A stretch of DNA of 41,295 nt. It comes from Hypsibius dujardini. Its lineage: Eukaryota; Tardigrada; Eutardigrada; Parachela; Hypsibiidae. Both the position numbers and the translations under genes were made by a program. The stretch covers positions 1-41,295 of the forward strand of contig LRSR01008913.1 of NCBI GenBank assembly GCA_001579985.1, read 5' to 3'. This document shows positions 22,366 to 34,342 of the stretch, one piece after another. The notes under the pieces were generated by a model. It was given only the letters and a program-made list of their open reading frames with translations. It ran no database searches and was not told the DNA's origin. How positions within the stretch are numbered: position 1 is the first letter of the stretch; each line of letters opens with the position of its first letter.

Positions 22366-23324
22366 AAAGTACCTGCCATACTCGTGGATACATGTGGATA
22401 TTTGTGAATATGAGGATATCATTAGAATTGTGCATTAGGATTGCCGTACAATGTGCCCTTGTTCACGTTGCTTGGGTTCGCTCGCGAAGTGGATACCGGG
22501 GATACCATGGAATATCAGGTATGCAAATTCTGATTTTGCGCTGTTCACTTCTTGCTGACTTGACGACTGTCCCCACGGTTACATCTGCAGTGAGTCTCCA
22601 AATTCGTTGCGTTTCAATTTTTTGGCTTTTAACTCCTAATATGAATACCACATTAAACATTACATTATATTGATAAAGATTACATTCTGACCGCATTCTT
22701 GAGGTATGTTATACATCAAAGTGTGAATTCGAAATGTTAAATTTTGGAAAAATTGTCCGTGCCCGGAGATAGGTTGTGGTTACACCAGCCGCTTCAAGAC
22801 TAACCTTAGGAGCCATCGTGCTACACATGATCCAAATAAGTGGGCAGGAGCAGTTGATTAATTGATCATATGCATTTTTTTGGGCAATGTACACAATGCC
22901 AATTATTCTCGCCGCCCGTACTCATAATGCCTTGCCATTATTTTTGAATTTGTTCATGTGTATCGTGAGTGACCTTTGAAATATATATTTTCCCAATGTT
23001 GTCCAAAGAAGTGTCTTTTTTGACAATCAAAGCCAAAATCTTTAGCGAAAAAAAATACTAAATCCTTTTTCAGCAAATTGAATGCGCGTTTGCTGAAAAT
23101 TTTGTGGGAACTAAAAAGTTAGACAGCCATGAGTTCTGTCTTGCGCGTCACGTAGACAGCCATGAACAGTGTGACGCAAGTTTATCTTGATGTGTCTTCT
23201 TGCAGACTAGAAAATCTGTCCAGTGACCAACAGGCACGTCAACGGGCAGGACTTCTCCAGTAGGAAACTTGACGGCGACTTCTTATAGCCAGGATACGAA
23301 CCCTCATCGAAACGAAACATCATA
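22366..23324. other. Intergenic, no gene seen
   Basis: Lies downstream of the minus-strand cysteine-rich gene. Short open frames are present but none is supported. A small direct repeat of GTAGACAGCCATGA or GTTAGACAGCCATGA occurs near 23117-23166. Confidence 0.4.
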
Positions 23325-24006
23325 TCAGCCAGCACACGACGAAAACTCTTCGAAACAATTAAAGGCCGCGTAAACGCCGTCTAGAAAATTTCGTATAACT
23401 TGAACGCTTTTCGCGGCACAAACTTTCTGGTAGTTCTGTCCCAGACAATCGTCGTAGTTCTTCAGAGAACTGAAATAACAAACTACGTATTAAACCTCAT
23501 CTATGCGTAACGAGTGAGAGCGAAGAACCAAGTGACTTACCAGCAGACTGCTGACAGCTGAATTCCGACTGACGGAAAGTTCGGCTGCTTCACGTCGCGC
23601 TCCAATCCATCAAACACCGTTGCCATCCGACTGAGACAGGTAGCAAAGCTCGGCACGCTCGTCAGCATTTTCTTCTCACACGCCTGTTTGGACTGGAGTT
23701 TCGCTACAATATCCGCCTCGCTGGACTTGCAGACATCGAGAAGTTTCACGCTCCCCGCCAGGAGCTCTCGGATGCCCGGCACGTTCATGGCGACACATTT
23801 GTTGACGAATGTCTCCGATGCTTTCAGGAGCTGCCCATCTCTAATATAGCAGCATTACAGTATTACCCCAGAGTGAAGGGATGACAAAATCAGTGAAGAT
23901 GTTTGTTGCAATCGGAAAATATCACGCAAAGTATGGATCAACATTTCATTGAACTTTTGTTCAGTGAGAGAGACAGAGAGAAACAGAGAGACAGAGACAG
24001 AGAGAC

Positions 24007-24040
<34 letters not shown>

Positions 24041-24873
24041 TCATGCTTGTTTTACCTGATTGTAGGAAATCGGAGCCATAACTTCTTATATTTTATAAAG
24101 CATACCTATTGAATTTAAACAATCTAACCTAACATTAATAATTTAGGGATGCAAAGATCTCAATGATGAAATGCATACATTTTGTTTTCACTGAGCGGAA
24201 GAGAAGAAACATGCGGATGACCAAACTTCACCGAGAGCATTCTCCACAGCGTTAACTGTCTAACTTGATTGATCGATTCGTCATGGGTTGATTGAACTCC
24301 AGGAGAACCTCGACTTCAATTACGAGAATTCAGTTATCTTATAAAGCTTTTCTTGGATACAACCGATGTCAGTTCACCAGCAGGATTGAGTACATTTGGC
24401 ATTTTTTGCCGTAGTGAATTTCCCAAATGTATCTATTGTTGCAAAAACAGCCCGTCAAATGCAACAATACCACGTTTGAAATGTGTATCTCCGAAAATCA
24501 GATCTTTCAGGCTCTTAAAGTTAGATTCGTGATACTTGAAAGGCTGACGTGCAAGTCCCCTTTCTATGTTGGCGAGGCGAAAGAATAAAACAAGAGCCTC
24601 GCCCCCAAGAGTAACACATGAAGTGACATTAATTTCGGTTTGCCCCTTGTATCTTCATTTCATTACAACGTACCGACACAAGCTAGCAATTTTCTGCGGT
24701 GTGACGTTGGCGTTGTAGTCTCGGGTCAGATTGGAAACGTTGTCCAGGAACGCGAATGCCGAGGAGACAGCGCTCGACGTGGTTTCCCGACTGCACGTTG
24801 GTCCAGCTGCTGGCGCAGCGTAGGTCCTTGCAAGAACCGAGCACAGCGCAAAAAATACAACAAGGTTCCACAT
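23325..24873 (-). CDS. Secreted cysteine-rich protein, 12 cysteines (3 exons)
   Basis: Exons 24873-24674, 23840-23541 and 23469-23325 join in phase 2 at both junctions to give 214 aa. A clear signal peptide (MWNLVVFFALCSVLARTYAA) would be cleaved near residue 20. The mature chain has 12 cysteines, including a CC pair at the exon 2/3 junction, and a mainly helical composition with one N-glycosylation-type site (NLT) and another NVT. The spacing (SLC, NKC, DVC, QAC, ATC, VCC, DDC, KVC, FNC, SSC) resembles the general look of helical, disulfide-rich extracellular families such as DUF19 of nematodes or the 27-kDa haemolymph glycoprotein family of arthropods, but I cannot assign it to either. The GT and AG sites are all present. 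A (GAGA)n tract lies in intron 1. Function unknown; it is probably exported. Confidence 0.8.
23965..24041. repeat. (GA)n/(CAGAGA)n microsatellite
   Basis: An irregular GAGACAGAGA tract runs into pure GA dinucleotides (about 24018-24040), inside intron 1 of the secreted cysteine-rich gene. Confidence 0.85.
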
Positions 24874-27615
24874 TTTCTTAGGCTGGGTTGAGAGACTTGG
24901 TCGTTAAGGTGAAAGCAAGCACTGAGATAAAAAAACAAGTCTTCTAGCACTGCACATGTATGTTGGTTAAAATGCCGAGTTGGTTTTTAAGGCTTGGATT
25001 AAAGTCTCGGGATCTCCTTGATGAATCGGCACAGGGCTCTTGACGCTGTACTGTATGTATGTGTGCGGAGTAAACAAACAGCGTACCACAAATGTTGAAT
25101 AACCAAACAGGCAAAGTGACGTATTCGTTTGATGAATTACACTTTACCCGCTAATGTCTGGGCCCTGAATCAAGCCACTGGTACGCCGGAAGGGGGGCGG
25201 GGCAATACCCTTGAAGATTTTTGAGAAAAATATTAAAGTGAAAATTTACAAAAACCATCGCTATCTTCTCCGTAGAGTAGAGTCTTCTTTCTCTCTGGGA
25301 TTTACAATGATAAAGTTTGCAGTGTGGAAGACGTTTGAAGGCAAACCTTTCAACACAATTGATCAACCAAAAGGAAAACAGCTGGCTTTAGATCAAGCAA
25401 TCAAATGATTGCACATAGCGGCAAATGCAGTGGACCGTTTCCAAATTTGAAAATTTCACTAAAACAAAATTCGCCTATTTATGGCAGTGAAATAAGTTTT
25501 TATACTCATCGCTCAAATATGTCTTAATAAAAAAAACATGTTCAAGTGATTTTGAGTTCGGCACTTGAATAAATCCCCAAGTAAGACCTAAAATTGTTCA
25601 GTCATGGCCTGCCAACCGGTTTAAACTTCACGGCATACCTTCCCTTCGATTGAGGCATGAATTTCAAGGCAGAGAATGATGACTCATACACTGTAGACAC
25701 CACCCGGACAGTCTTGGTCGGCGCCTACCCTGCCGTCGAGGGTGGTGATCATGAGGTGCGTATTTAATTGCTCGGATGGTCTTTTGTCCGTTCCCTGTGA
25801 GCGGAGACCGAGACTGCCGCTATATCACGAGATACTGATTGTTCCATTGGTGTAGCAAGATTGTGCAGAATCGCACGGAGCCTTACAATTTTAGTCCTTA
25901 TAATTCAGTTATTTATTTATTAATCAACATCGATGATTTTTTAGCAACTGAGTAACAGAGCACATGTGACACTCGATGGATCGGCATCGATGGTTTAATT
26001 AGGCGCGCTCGTATCCGTGTCTGCGAACCACAAGCAAGATCCTACCCATACTGGGAGCTAAACCAGCAGCTGACCCATGCATAAGATACCAATGGTTGCA
26101 AGGTGGAGCCAAATCTGAAAGTACTGTAGGAGACGATGGGGAATTCATTTCCCACGCGCGCATCGGACGTACATTGTATTATTCCGAAACAAATCGCAGT
26201 GTATGACCTTTATCGTTTTCTGCGCCGCAGTGGAATCATCGCACGCGGACTTTCCGTCTTTTCTATCTGCTATCTGTAATTTCAGCTCTGATTCAAGGGA
26301 GGGGGACGTCGACAAAGAGCGCTAATGAAATTTCCTCACTAAATTCCCTGATCTTCTTCGCCATGTGCCATTAAAACCCACATTTTATTCATTAAGTGTT
26401 TTTTCCCAGTCTGATTATCTCTCGTGTCACCCTTCGGAGTGCGTTTCGATTCAGTAAAGTATTCAAACAAATAAGGTCTTAATTTTGGTGGCTAAAACTC
26501 AATTCAATTACCAAAAAATATAATCGAGGAAATTACTTCGCAAGAGATGAAAATCATCTGTTTTGCCCCCCTAGAGCCCGCCCATCTGTCATTTTGAGGC
26601 AATTGGTTTTAAGTCAAAACCCTTGTGATTCAGGTGCATTTGTTTGCAGAATACTCTTCTGGGCCTTTTTGTCCCTGCTGCCTTTGCTGTTGTGAGATTT
26701 GGACTCTTCCCCTCCCCCCCCCCACTCCCACAAATGCACATATTGGTACCTCGTCCCAACACTGAATTCTGAAATAAGCAGACTGGTATATGTTTAGGCT
26801 TAGGCACCGCCTCTTAAATGACCGAAATACTCACAGATCGTCTTACAAGGGGTAAATTATTTCTGGCAAATTCGAATCGCGCCTGGACTTTTTTCTCGAA
26901 TCAGTATTGCAGAAATCTTTAGTTTTCGGTCAGGCTCAACCCACTCGAGAATCATTCCTAGATTCGCGCCTCTGCCCCTATACATTCAAACATATTTTGC
27001 TGCTGTCAATCAAATTACTTCCATTGGGTGCCAGAGGAGGAGAAATCATAAGAGTTTACAATGAAGAACTCAAAACTCGAACCCGTTGACCAATCAATCA
27101 ATCAATTGACCGTGAGCGATGTGCTGCTGCAATTGGGGTCTCCCCGAACCTTTCCCACTGAACATGGGGCCCACTGCCGCGAGTCCTATTTTCTGACATC
27201 ATAACTGGAAAAGCAGTATTTAAGAAAAAAGTTTTGGAACGATCTGAATTTGACAGAAGTAATTGACCCCTTGTTAGTTAAGAACCGCAAACGAGTTTTG
27301 TAGGCACGGTTCAGGTGTACCTTACCATTGACGGTTATAACCGTTCATACTGTAGTCGGTGACTCATGTACATGATAGACACAAACTGAGTACCCGCGAT
27401 CGAGGGTGCTGCAATGCTCTTCTCGCAAACGGTATAAGAGAAGAAATTGCAATGTACGTACGTCATCGATTTCCTGCAGCATGTACATGTAAACAAACGC
27501 GGTGTCGGTGCTCGCACTTATCGGCAGTCATTTTCACAGCCCAAATCTTGGAAGAAATTCCCAATGTTTTGACCGTATTTTGACGTCATTCGAGACGGTA
27601 TCTGGCCCCAGCAAC
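24874..27615. other. Intergenic, cysteine-rich gene to TRPA channel
   Basis: The two genes point away from each other, so promoters of both probably lie here. I see no supported exon, tRNA or structured element. There is a C-run at about 26716-26724 and a short (AATC)n tract at about 27092-27105. Confidence 0.45.
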
Positions 27616-30600
27616 ATGCTGCGACGCCTATGGAGAAGGGCTGTGAGTAGATTACTTCAATCCACTTGTGCGGTTTGTACTTTTAAATTCATTGATATTT
27701 TGTTTGCAGCGTGGTAATAATGCGGCAAGCGAGAGGGAAGACCGCGACCGAGATGAGGAGAGTGCATTACCACTGACTGAGCAAGTTGTCCGGGCCATTC
27801 CGGAGGAAATCTCCGTCGACGGGAGCAGCGCCCAGACAGGTTCCCACAAGCGACAGGCAGTGCGGAAATCCAAGAGCCTCGACAGCTTCTCCGTCAAAGC
27901 GGTGACAGCGATCTTTCTCGAATGCGGAATTGTGGTGAACGATCTCCCAGACCGGCAGATTGCGCTTACTCATCCGCTGCACTGGGCGGTGAGGAAGTGG
28001 AAGAATCCGCTGTTGCAGGTATAGTACCAAAATTTTTGTTCGAGGCGTAAACTCATCGTACAATAGAGACTGGTATAAGAAATTCAAAGAAAGTGATTTT
28101 GATGAAATCTTTTACGAAATTGTGTGTTTGCATTTTTTTATCGGAAAGCTGAGCAAATTGTCAAATATTTCCAGAGTTTTGAGCGAGAGAATAAATTCTG
28201 AAAATACTTTTAAAGATAAATGAATACAGAAAAGTAGTGATATTTGAATGGAAAACTTTTGCTGTTCTTATCCCAAATATAATTTCCCTAGATGCATATT
28301 ACAGAGTGGAGTGGGTGTGGCGTTAATATGACATGGTTTTTGGGTGCTTTTATCATTCGGCAGAGCCTTTTGGAGTGCCTGGGTCAGTGGAGGGGAAATG
28401 TTGAGTCGGTGGACGAGAAAGGGATGCGTCCGCTGCATGCTGCGGCGGAAATTAACAACCTCGATGCCTTCAAGGTGCTACAAACCCACGGAGCGGATGT
28501 GCACGCCTTCAGGAGCGACCGCAATGCCGGCGATCAGCCCGTTCACAGTGCAGCCTTTGAATGTACGCGTAAATATATTGTGCATTGTAATGGTGGAGAA
28601 AAATCGGTCATGCATGAGATGTGTGCAACGCAAGAAGCCAGCAGGCATGTAATTTTAGGTTCGATGGCCGTGTTGAAGTATCTAATACCTGAATCAAATA
28701 TATCCGGTAAGCTGTCTGGTCGAAATTGTGTGCTGTAGCATGAGAAAAGCTTCGGGGTGCCGTTATTCCTTCGGCATACGTATTACTTGCGGTATAGTTA
28801 GTTTCGATTTCTGTATAGATGATCAGGAATTCGTGGCCGCTCGAAATCTCCAGGGTGAAACGCCCCTCCACTGCGCCGCATACTCGAAGAAGAAGCCCAC
28901 ACTCCAGATTACATGCGTTCAGTACCTGTTGGAGCACGGCGCGATGGTTAATACCAAGGACAAGGTAGTCTACTTGTTTGTTTGGATTGGTTTCGGACTT
29001 TTTAACTAAACCATTAAATAATTATTAATAATAATTAATAATATATTGTATAATAAAGAATAATTATAATAATTAATTATTAATTATTTAATAAGTAATA
29101 ATTAATAATAAGTAATAATACATTTTCAATAATGAATAATTAATACTGATATTAAATAATGTAATAAAAAATACTAATGATAAATTATATAATAATAAAC
29201 TATGTACAAATGTACAAATAATACTTGATAATTAATTAAGTTATATAATTAACCTTTTTTTAGTCTAAAGGCGACACGCCTTTGCACATTGCCTGTCGAA
29301 AGAATCTCATCGACCTGGTTAAAGTGATGGCGGACATCCGACCGGAGGAGTTCTGCCAGGCCATGCAGATGACCAACACCTACGGCAAAACTCCCCGCGA
29401 CCTCGCATGGAAGGGCCCGATTAGCATGGTAAATCTACACCGAATTCTCCTCCAGTTTGTTTACAGTAATCGGATTAATAAGCATTGGCAGGAGAACATT
29501 GTACTGACCCATTTTTGTTGTTTTAACATGAGGACTAATTTATGACAGGTTACCCTCGAGGATCAGCAGAAGCTAATGCAGCTCCTATTAGACAGGGTTT
29601 GTGTCAAGCATCACGCGCTGCGAATACCGGATTCTGCGATGCTTTCGAGACAGATCTAAAACTGTTTTTCCTCTGCCACTATTAACGGCAACATCTCAAA
29701 CAAACATTGTTTCATGAGGCGGGTGCATTTATGAGAGATACAGCCCACGATAATCTGAAATTCGGGAAGATTTTGTCATAAAAATTGCGCTTTTGAAAAG
29801 GGCTTTTTGCGTGTTTGGCTCGAAAGCATTGCCGAACCTGTTAGGTGCACGAGTCTAATAAGTGAATACATAGTTTCTTGCAACAATTGATCTAGGGTCT
29901 ACCTTGTGACATTGAGGGAGCGGACGGAGGCTCGGCTCTTCGGCTGGCTGCCGAAAATGGTTGGTGGTCCTAGCAAGCTATGATCTTGATTATTAACTAC
30001 AGCTGCCTCGAGGTTACTTTGTGGGTCGTTGTATTGCCAAGGCGTGTGGGACATCTGCCTTGTTACTTTTTTTTCAGAGGCGCATTTGGCCGCCTTAGTG
30101 AAAACAGCAAAGTGTGCGACAAAGTTGCAAATAACATCAGTCGCTCTTTCAATAATTTTGGTACAACAGTAACATCAATAATCTTTGAAAAGGGCCTGTG
30201 TGAAATTTGAAAAATGAGAAACTTTGGTTTGTCCCAGACGGCATGCCAAAACCCAAACAATGACCCTTAAAGTAACCTCGGCACAGCTGTAATAAACATG
30301 TCTTGGCCGTGTTTGACTTTATGAACCGTTAGGTGATGAGGAACTGGTGGAGAGACTTCTAGCAGGAGGCGCCCTCATCTACCCGTAAGAGTAGCTTGCT
30401 TGTTCTCGTACTTTGAAATTCGAGTTGTGGACTGTATCTCTGGCATACAAATATATAATGTACCTTGTGGTTGAACAAACAGTGACGAAGTGGGATGCAC
30501 TGCTTTTTTGAACGCCACCGCCGGCAACTACGTCTCCATCATGAGGTCAATCTACGGGAAGTTTGGCAGAACCCTGACGATGGATGCGAAGGACAAAGTT

Positions 30601-33600
30601 GGGGTACAAATGGCGGCCAACATTATAATTCTTAAAGTTCTAAATCATTTTGGTTCATCATCTCGCTTAGTAACAACCTGAAGAATAATACCTTACTTTG
30701 AATTTAAACGTGCCATATTTTAGATAAAACGTTTTTTGTTTCTCACCAAAATACGATTTCTATTTAAAAAAAGATTTGGACGAATTCGAATGTCATGCCA
30801 TATTTGTTTTCCAAAATTCAAACGCGCTACCTGAGCAGCACTTCGTTTTGCGCCGCTCGAGCAAATTTGCCGCCTGGAGGGCATTTTTACACCGCGAGAG
30901 TAAGTTTTAGAAAAATAAGAGGACATTTGCGCGAGTAAATTTACTCGCCAAAAACGACTTGCCGATGCACCTTGCGCTGTACATCTGGAGTAAATTTTTT
31001 CATTGGGGACGTATCGTTTGTCAGACAGCGATGATCAAGTTATTTTTTAGTCGGATGACCTTGCTTAATTTACTCCAAGTGTGAACATTTTCCAGAACAC
31101 CGCACTGCATTATGCTGCGGCAAACGACGCAGCGGAAGCCATTGCGTTCCTCCTCTCGCTGGGTGCCAAAGTATTGGAAGACTCCAGCGGAAGAACGCCA
31201 ATGGATCTGGCCATCTTTCACCGGAGCCAGCGCTCGGCTCAGGCCTTTGTCGACGACTCAGAGTGGCGCAAACATGTTATGCGGCCTTCTCGGGATTACG
31301 ATAGTATTCTCCTGGGCCTGATACAATTTCTGCCGGATGTGGTGTCGGTAAGTGTTTAGTCACGTGTCACGTGTTCAGTCCGTAATGCCTGAGGAGGAAT
31401 TGGTTTGCCTGCAATTATCCGCAGAGTTGCCTGGACAAATGCATGAACGTGGAGAAGAACCTGGAAACTCCTGACAAAAGCTACGTATGTGCACCAAATG
31501 ATCCTTCGACTCGTGGCCGGTTTGTGTCTATTGCGGATTTCTGTTTCAGACCGAATACGACCTCACAATCTTCTACCCACCGGAATACTCCGACACCAAA
31601 CAAGCGGCTGTGTACATGGCACCCATGCGAGCGCTTGAAATCATGGCGTCGTGTGGGCAAGACAAGCTTCTGGCCCATCCGGTCTGCATTAGCCTTCTTG
31701 AAAGGAAATGGTAAAAATTGCATTAATTTACCTTTAACGTTGTGAATTATTTTGACACGTGCTCGACGCGTGATTTGACGTCATGTAGACATAAGCAAAT
31801 TTATTTCAATTCTGCAGGTTACGTTATGGTTTTTTCTGCTCAGGTAAATGTGGTTTTTCTTCAAGTGCGCCGGAAGAACTAAAAATACTTTTCTGATTGC
31901 CGTTTTCAGTGGTAATAATGGCTGCAAACTTGGCAGTAGTCGGCCTCCTCACCTACATCCTGATGTCCTCCGTTGAAACTGATCTCCGCCCGTATCTTCT
32001 GCAAAAGTCTCACAAAAACATAGCCATTCACAATCCCTCCGCGCTTAACAACACCCCAATTGAAGAGCTCTACCGACGCGGGCATAATCACGGGGTTGCC
32101 GGGTTCGACGATGACATCTCGGTTCTCTTCCTGGCTCTCTCACTAGTCCTCATACTTTTCATGGAAGGCACCAATCTCTTCTCCAAAGTACAAGAGTTTT
32201 AATTAACTGACGCGACACATTTTTGTTGACAAGCGTGTTTTGCGTAGGGTCTGCGGTATTTCAAAGACTGGATCAATTATGTGGGATTTCTGCTATTTAT
32301 TTCGTGCGCGGGTTTCCTAATCAGTTTTCAATTGCAAGGTCAAGGACGTGATGATGTAAGCTACTTTTATTAATTTTATGCTCCAATTAATTTCACTGAT
32401 GGTTGATCGGTTTCAGCGGGCTTGGACATATCAATTCGGAGCTGTTGCGGTCTTCTTGGCCTGGTTTAATCTCATGAGATGCTGTCGACCGTACGTATTC
32501 AGCATCATGCGGCAAAATTCAGCGAAACATGCTTGAAATGAGGAGAAAAAACGGGCCAGGCAAAGTCGATAAAATTGGAACGGAATTTTTAACTTTGTAG
32601 AACAGAACAGGAACGACCAATAGATCAGAGCACACGCCAGAGCACTGAATACAATTAGAGCAGAGCAGAAGAGAACACGACAGAGCAGGACAGAACAAAA
32701 CAGAACATAACAGAAGAACAGAGCCGAATAGAGCAGAAAAGAACAAAACAGAACATAATAGATTAGAACAAATGAAATCAAAAAAATTGAAAAGAGAACA
32801 AAAGAGAACAGAACAGAGCCCAAGAGAGCAGAACAGACGGAACAGAACATAATAGATTAGAACAGATGAAATCAAAAAATTTGAAAAGAGAACAAAAGAG
32901 AACAAAGCAGAACAAAATAGAACAGATCAAACCATAGATCATTGACCCGGATACAGAACGCAGACAGAACACATCACAAATGTCGTCTGGATCAGGTGTA
33001 ATAAGTCAAAAGCAGAACAAGATAAACTGTATGAACGGAAATGAATCTCGCGATTGTGATGGAATTTGTTTTCGCTTCAGATTTGGAACATTCGGGATAT
33101 ACTCCATCATGTTTTTCCGCATTATGAAAACGCTAATGGAAGTCCTGCTGTTCTTCGCGTTGTTGATTGTCGCGTTCGCTGCGGCTTTCTGCGTACTATT
33201 CCAATCCCAGATTTTTCCCGACCGATACGAGTTTCACCAGTACCAGGTCAGCAGTGGAAGCAATTTCCCCTTAGCTCACTTCAAATATCTTGCACTTTAC
33301 CAACATTATTTTCTGTGTGCTTTTGGACAGTCGAGTCTCGAACCGAACACACTAAGGACCGGTCATGATACCTTGTTCTTTTCTGGGTTTCGGATTGGAG
33401 CCATGACCACGGGAGAGCTAGATTTCTTATCAACGTTTTTGTATCCCCTGATGGATGGGATGCTGGAGTATCCGACCCTCGCTGCTATTTTCTACGCCAT
33501 TTTTCTCATGCTAATGCCCATTCTACTGAACAACCTCTTGGTAAGGCAATATCAAGCCCCTTCTGGCTGTTAGAAGGACTGTCTCTGGTGTTCTAGATCG

Positions 33601-34342
33601 GTCTTGCCGTCGGTGACATGGACGCAATTCGAAATAACGCCGCCGCATTAAGGCGCGAAATTCAAGTTTATCTCCATTACGCACTGGAGCGTTTGTTTCC
33701 GGCGAAGCTGCTTAAGCGATTCCAGGATGAAACCATTTCCTACAGAGAATACGCGGAGGAGGAAAAGAGCCTACTTCATAGGGTGAATAATCTCTCTCCG
33801 GAGCGTCGAATTTACATGTTATATAACTACAAGTTACAAGTTTACATTTAAGTTTTATAATGTCATTCATTGTCATTTATAATGTCATTCAATTGATGAG
33901 ATTTGGAATCAGTTTAACTAATTTAGCTAATTATTTAGATTTAACATATTGATTTGACATTCTGACTGATCTGTGTAATGTGTTCCAGATTGCTACATGG
34001 CTGCAGTCGGGAAGCCCGAAACAGTCGGATAAGGCCGGCACAACTAACACAACTGATGAAGTGGACGCTGAAGAGCCAATAATTATATCAAAGAGGAATC
34101 GTCAGATGAGGTCGTTTAAAGACTCCCTGCTCTTGAAGTTGACATGCAAACGAATCTTTCACTGTCGATTCTCGGTTCACAGGTTGAAGTCTTTGGAACC
34201 TTCGCTAACGAAGTTGGAGAGGGAGCTGGAGCCCGACGAACTGGTTTACCACAAGCTTCAGCAACTGGATAACGCGGTCCAGGAACAAGCTAAATTACTG
34301 ACTCAAATACTAGACGAACTGAAAAGAAGGCCGCCTGCATAA
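27616..34342 (+). CDS. TRPA-type cation channel (21 exons, complete)
   Basis: Exons: 27616-27642, 27710-28018, 28364-28562, 28659-28706, 28819-28964, 29264-29428, 29549-29596, 29896-29959, 30333-30384, 30483-30603, 31096-31347, 31425-31484, 31550-31710, 31818-31843, 31910-32187, 32248-32355, 32417-32490, 33081-33246, 33331-33540, 33597-33839, 33989-34342. All phases agree and give 1036 aa (human TRPA1 is 1119). Ankyrin repeats fill about 75-440 (MRPLHAAAE, GETPLHCAAYS, GDTPLHIACRK, NTALHYAAAND). Then come the TRPA linker (LAHPVCISLLERKW), S1 (~560-580), S2 (~625-645), S3, S4 (WTYQFGAVAVFLAWFN), S5, a pore loop with GELDF at 796-800, S6 (MLMPILLNNLLIGLAVGDM) and a C-terminal coiled coil (LDNAVQEQAKLLTQILDEL). 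It is a plasma-membrane chemical/temperature sensor passing Na+ and Ca2+. Exon 18/19 splicing (84-nt intron) is my choice; reading through is also open. Confidence 0.92.
28995..29262. repeat. AT-only low-complexity tract in TRPA intron 5
   Basis: About 250 nt made almost entirely of TAATAATTA/AATAATTAAT strings. It accounts for most of the 299-nt intron and ends just before the TTTTTTAG acceptor. Confidence 0.85.
29998..30291. mobile_element. Foldback element in TRPA intron 8
   Basis: The ends are inverted repeats: TACAGCTGCCTCGAGGTTAC at the left is matched by the complement of GTAACCTCGGCACAGCTGTA at the right. The match continues inward through GGGTCGTTGT and TGACCC and through CGTGTGGGAC and GTCCCAGACG, about 55-60 nt per arm. 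Removing its 294 nt from the 373-nt intron leaves 79 nt, the usual intron size in this gene. No coding capacity is seen. Confidence 0.75.
32630..32945. repeat. GAACA-rich minisatellite in TRPA intron 17
   Basis: Purine-rich CAGAACA/GAGAACA units form a higher-order repeat. A block starting ACAGAACATAATAGATTAGA occurs at about 32748 and again at about 32842, a 94-nt period. The tract makes up most of the 590-nt intron and creates long spurious open frames on the minus strand. Confidence 0.85.

Noticed and set aside
22104-22438. Several overlapping frames on both strands encoding YRWIPVDTGG-type repeats
   Set aside because: They come from the GGTGGATACC palindrome, open on both strands because of the repeat; there is no start or splice context.
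30931-30948. Perfect 18-bp palindrome GCGAGTAAATTTACTCGC in TRPA intron 10
   Set aside because: It is short and isolated, and I could not link it to a longer inverted repeat or a known binding site.
32431-32972. Long minus-strand frames rich in Phe, Cys, Ser and Leu
   Set aside because: They are translations of the GAACA minisatellite within TRPA intron 17, with no independent support.
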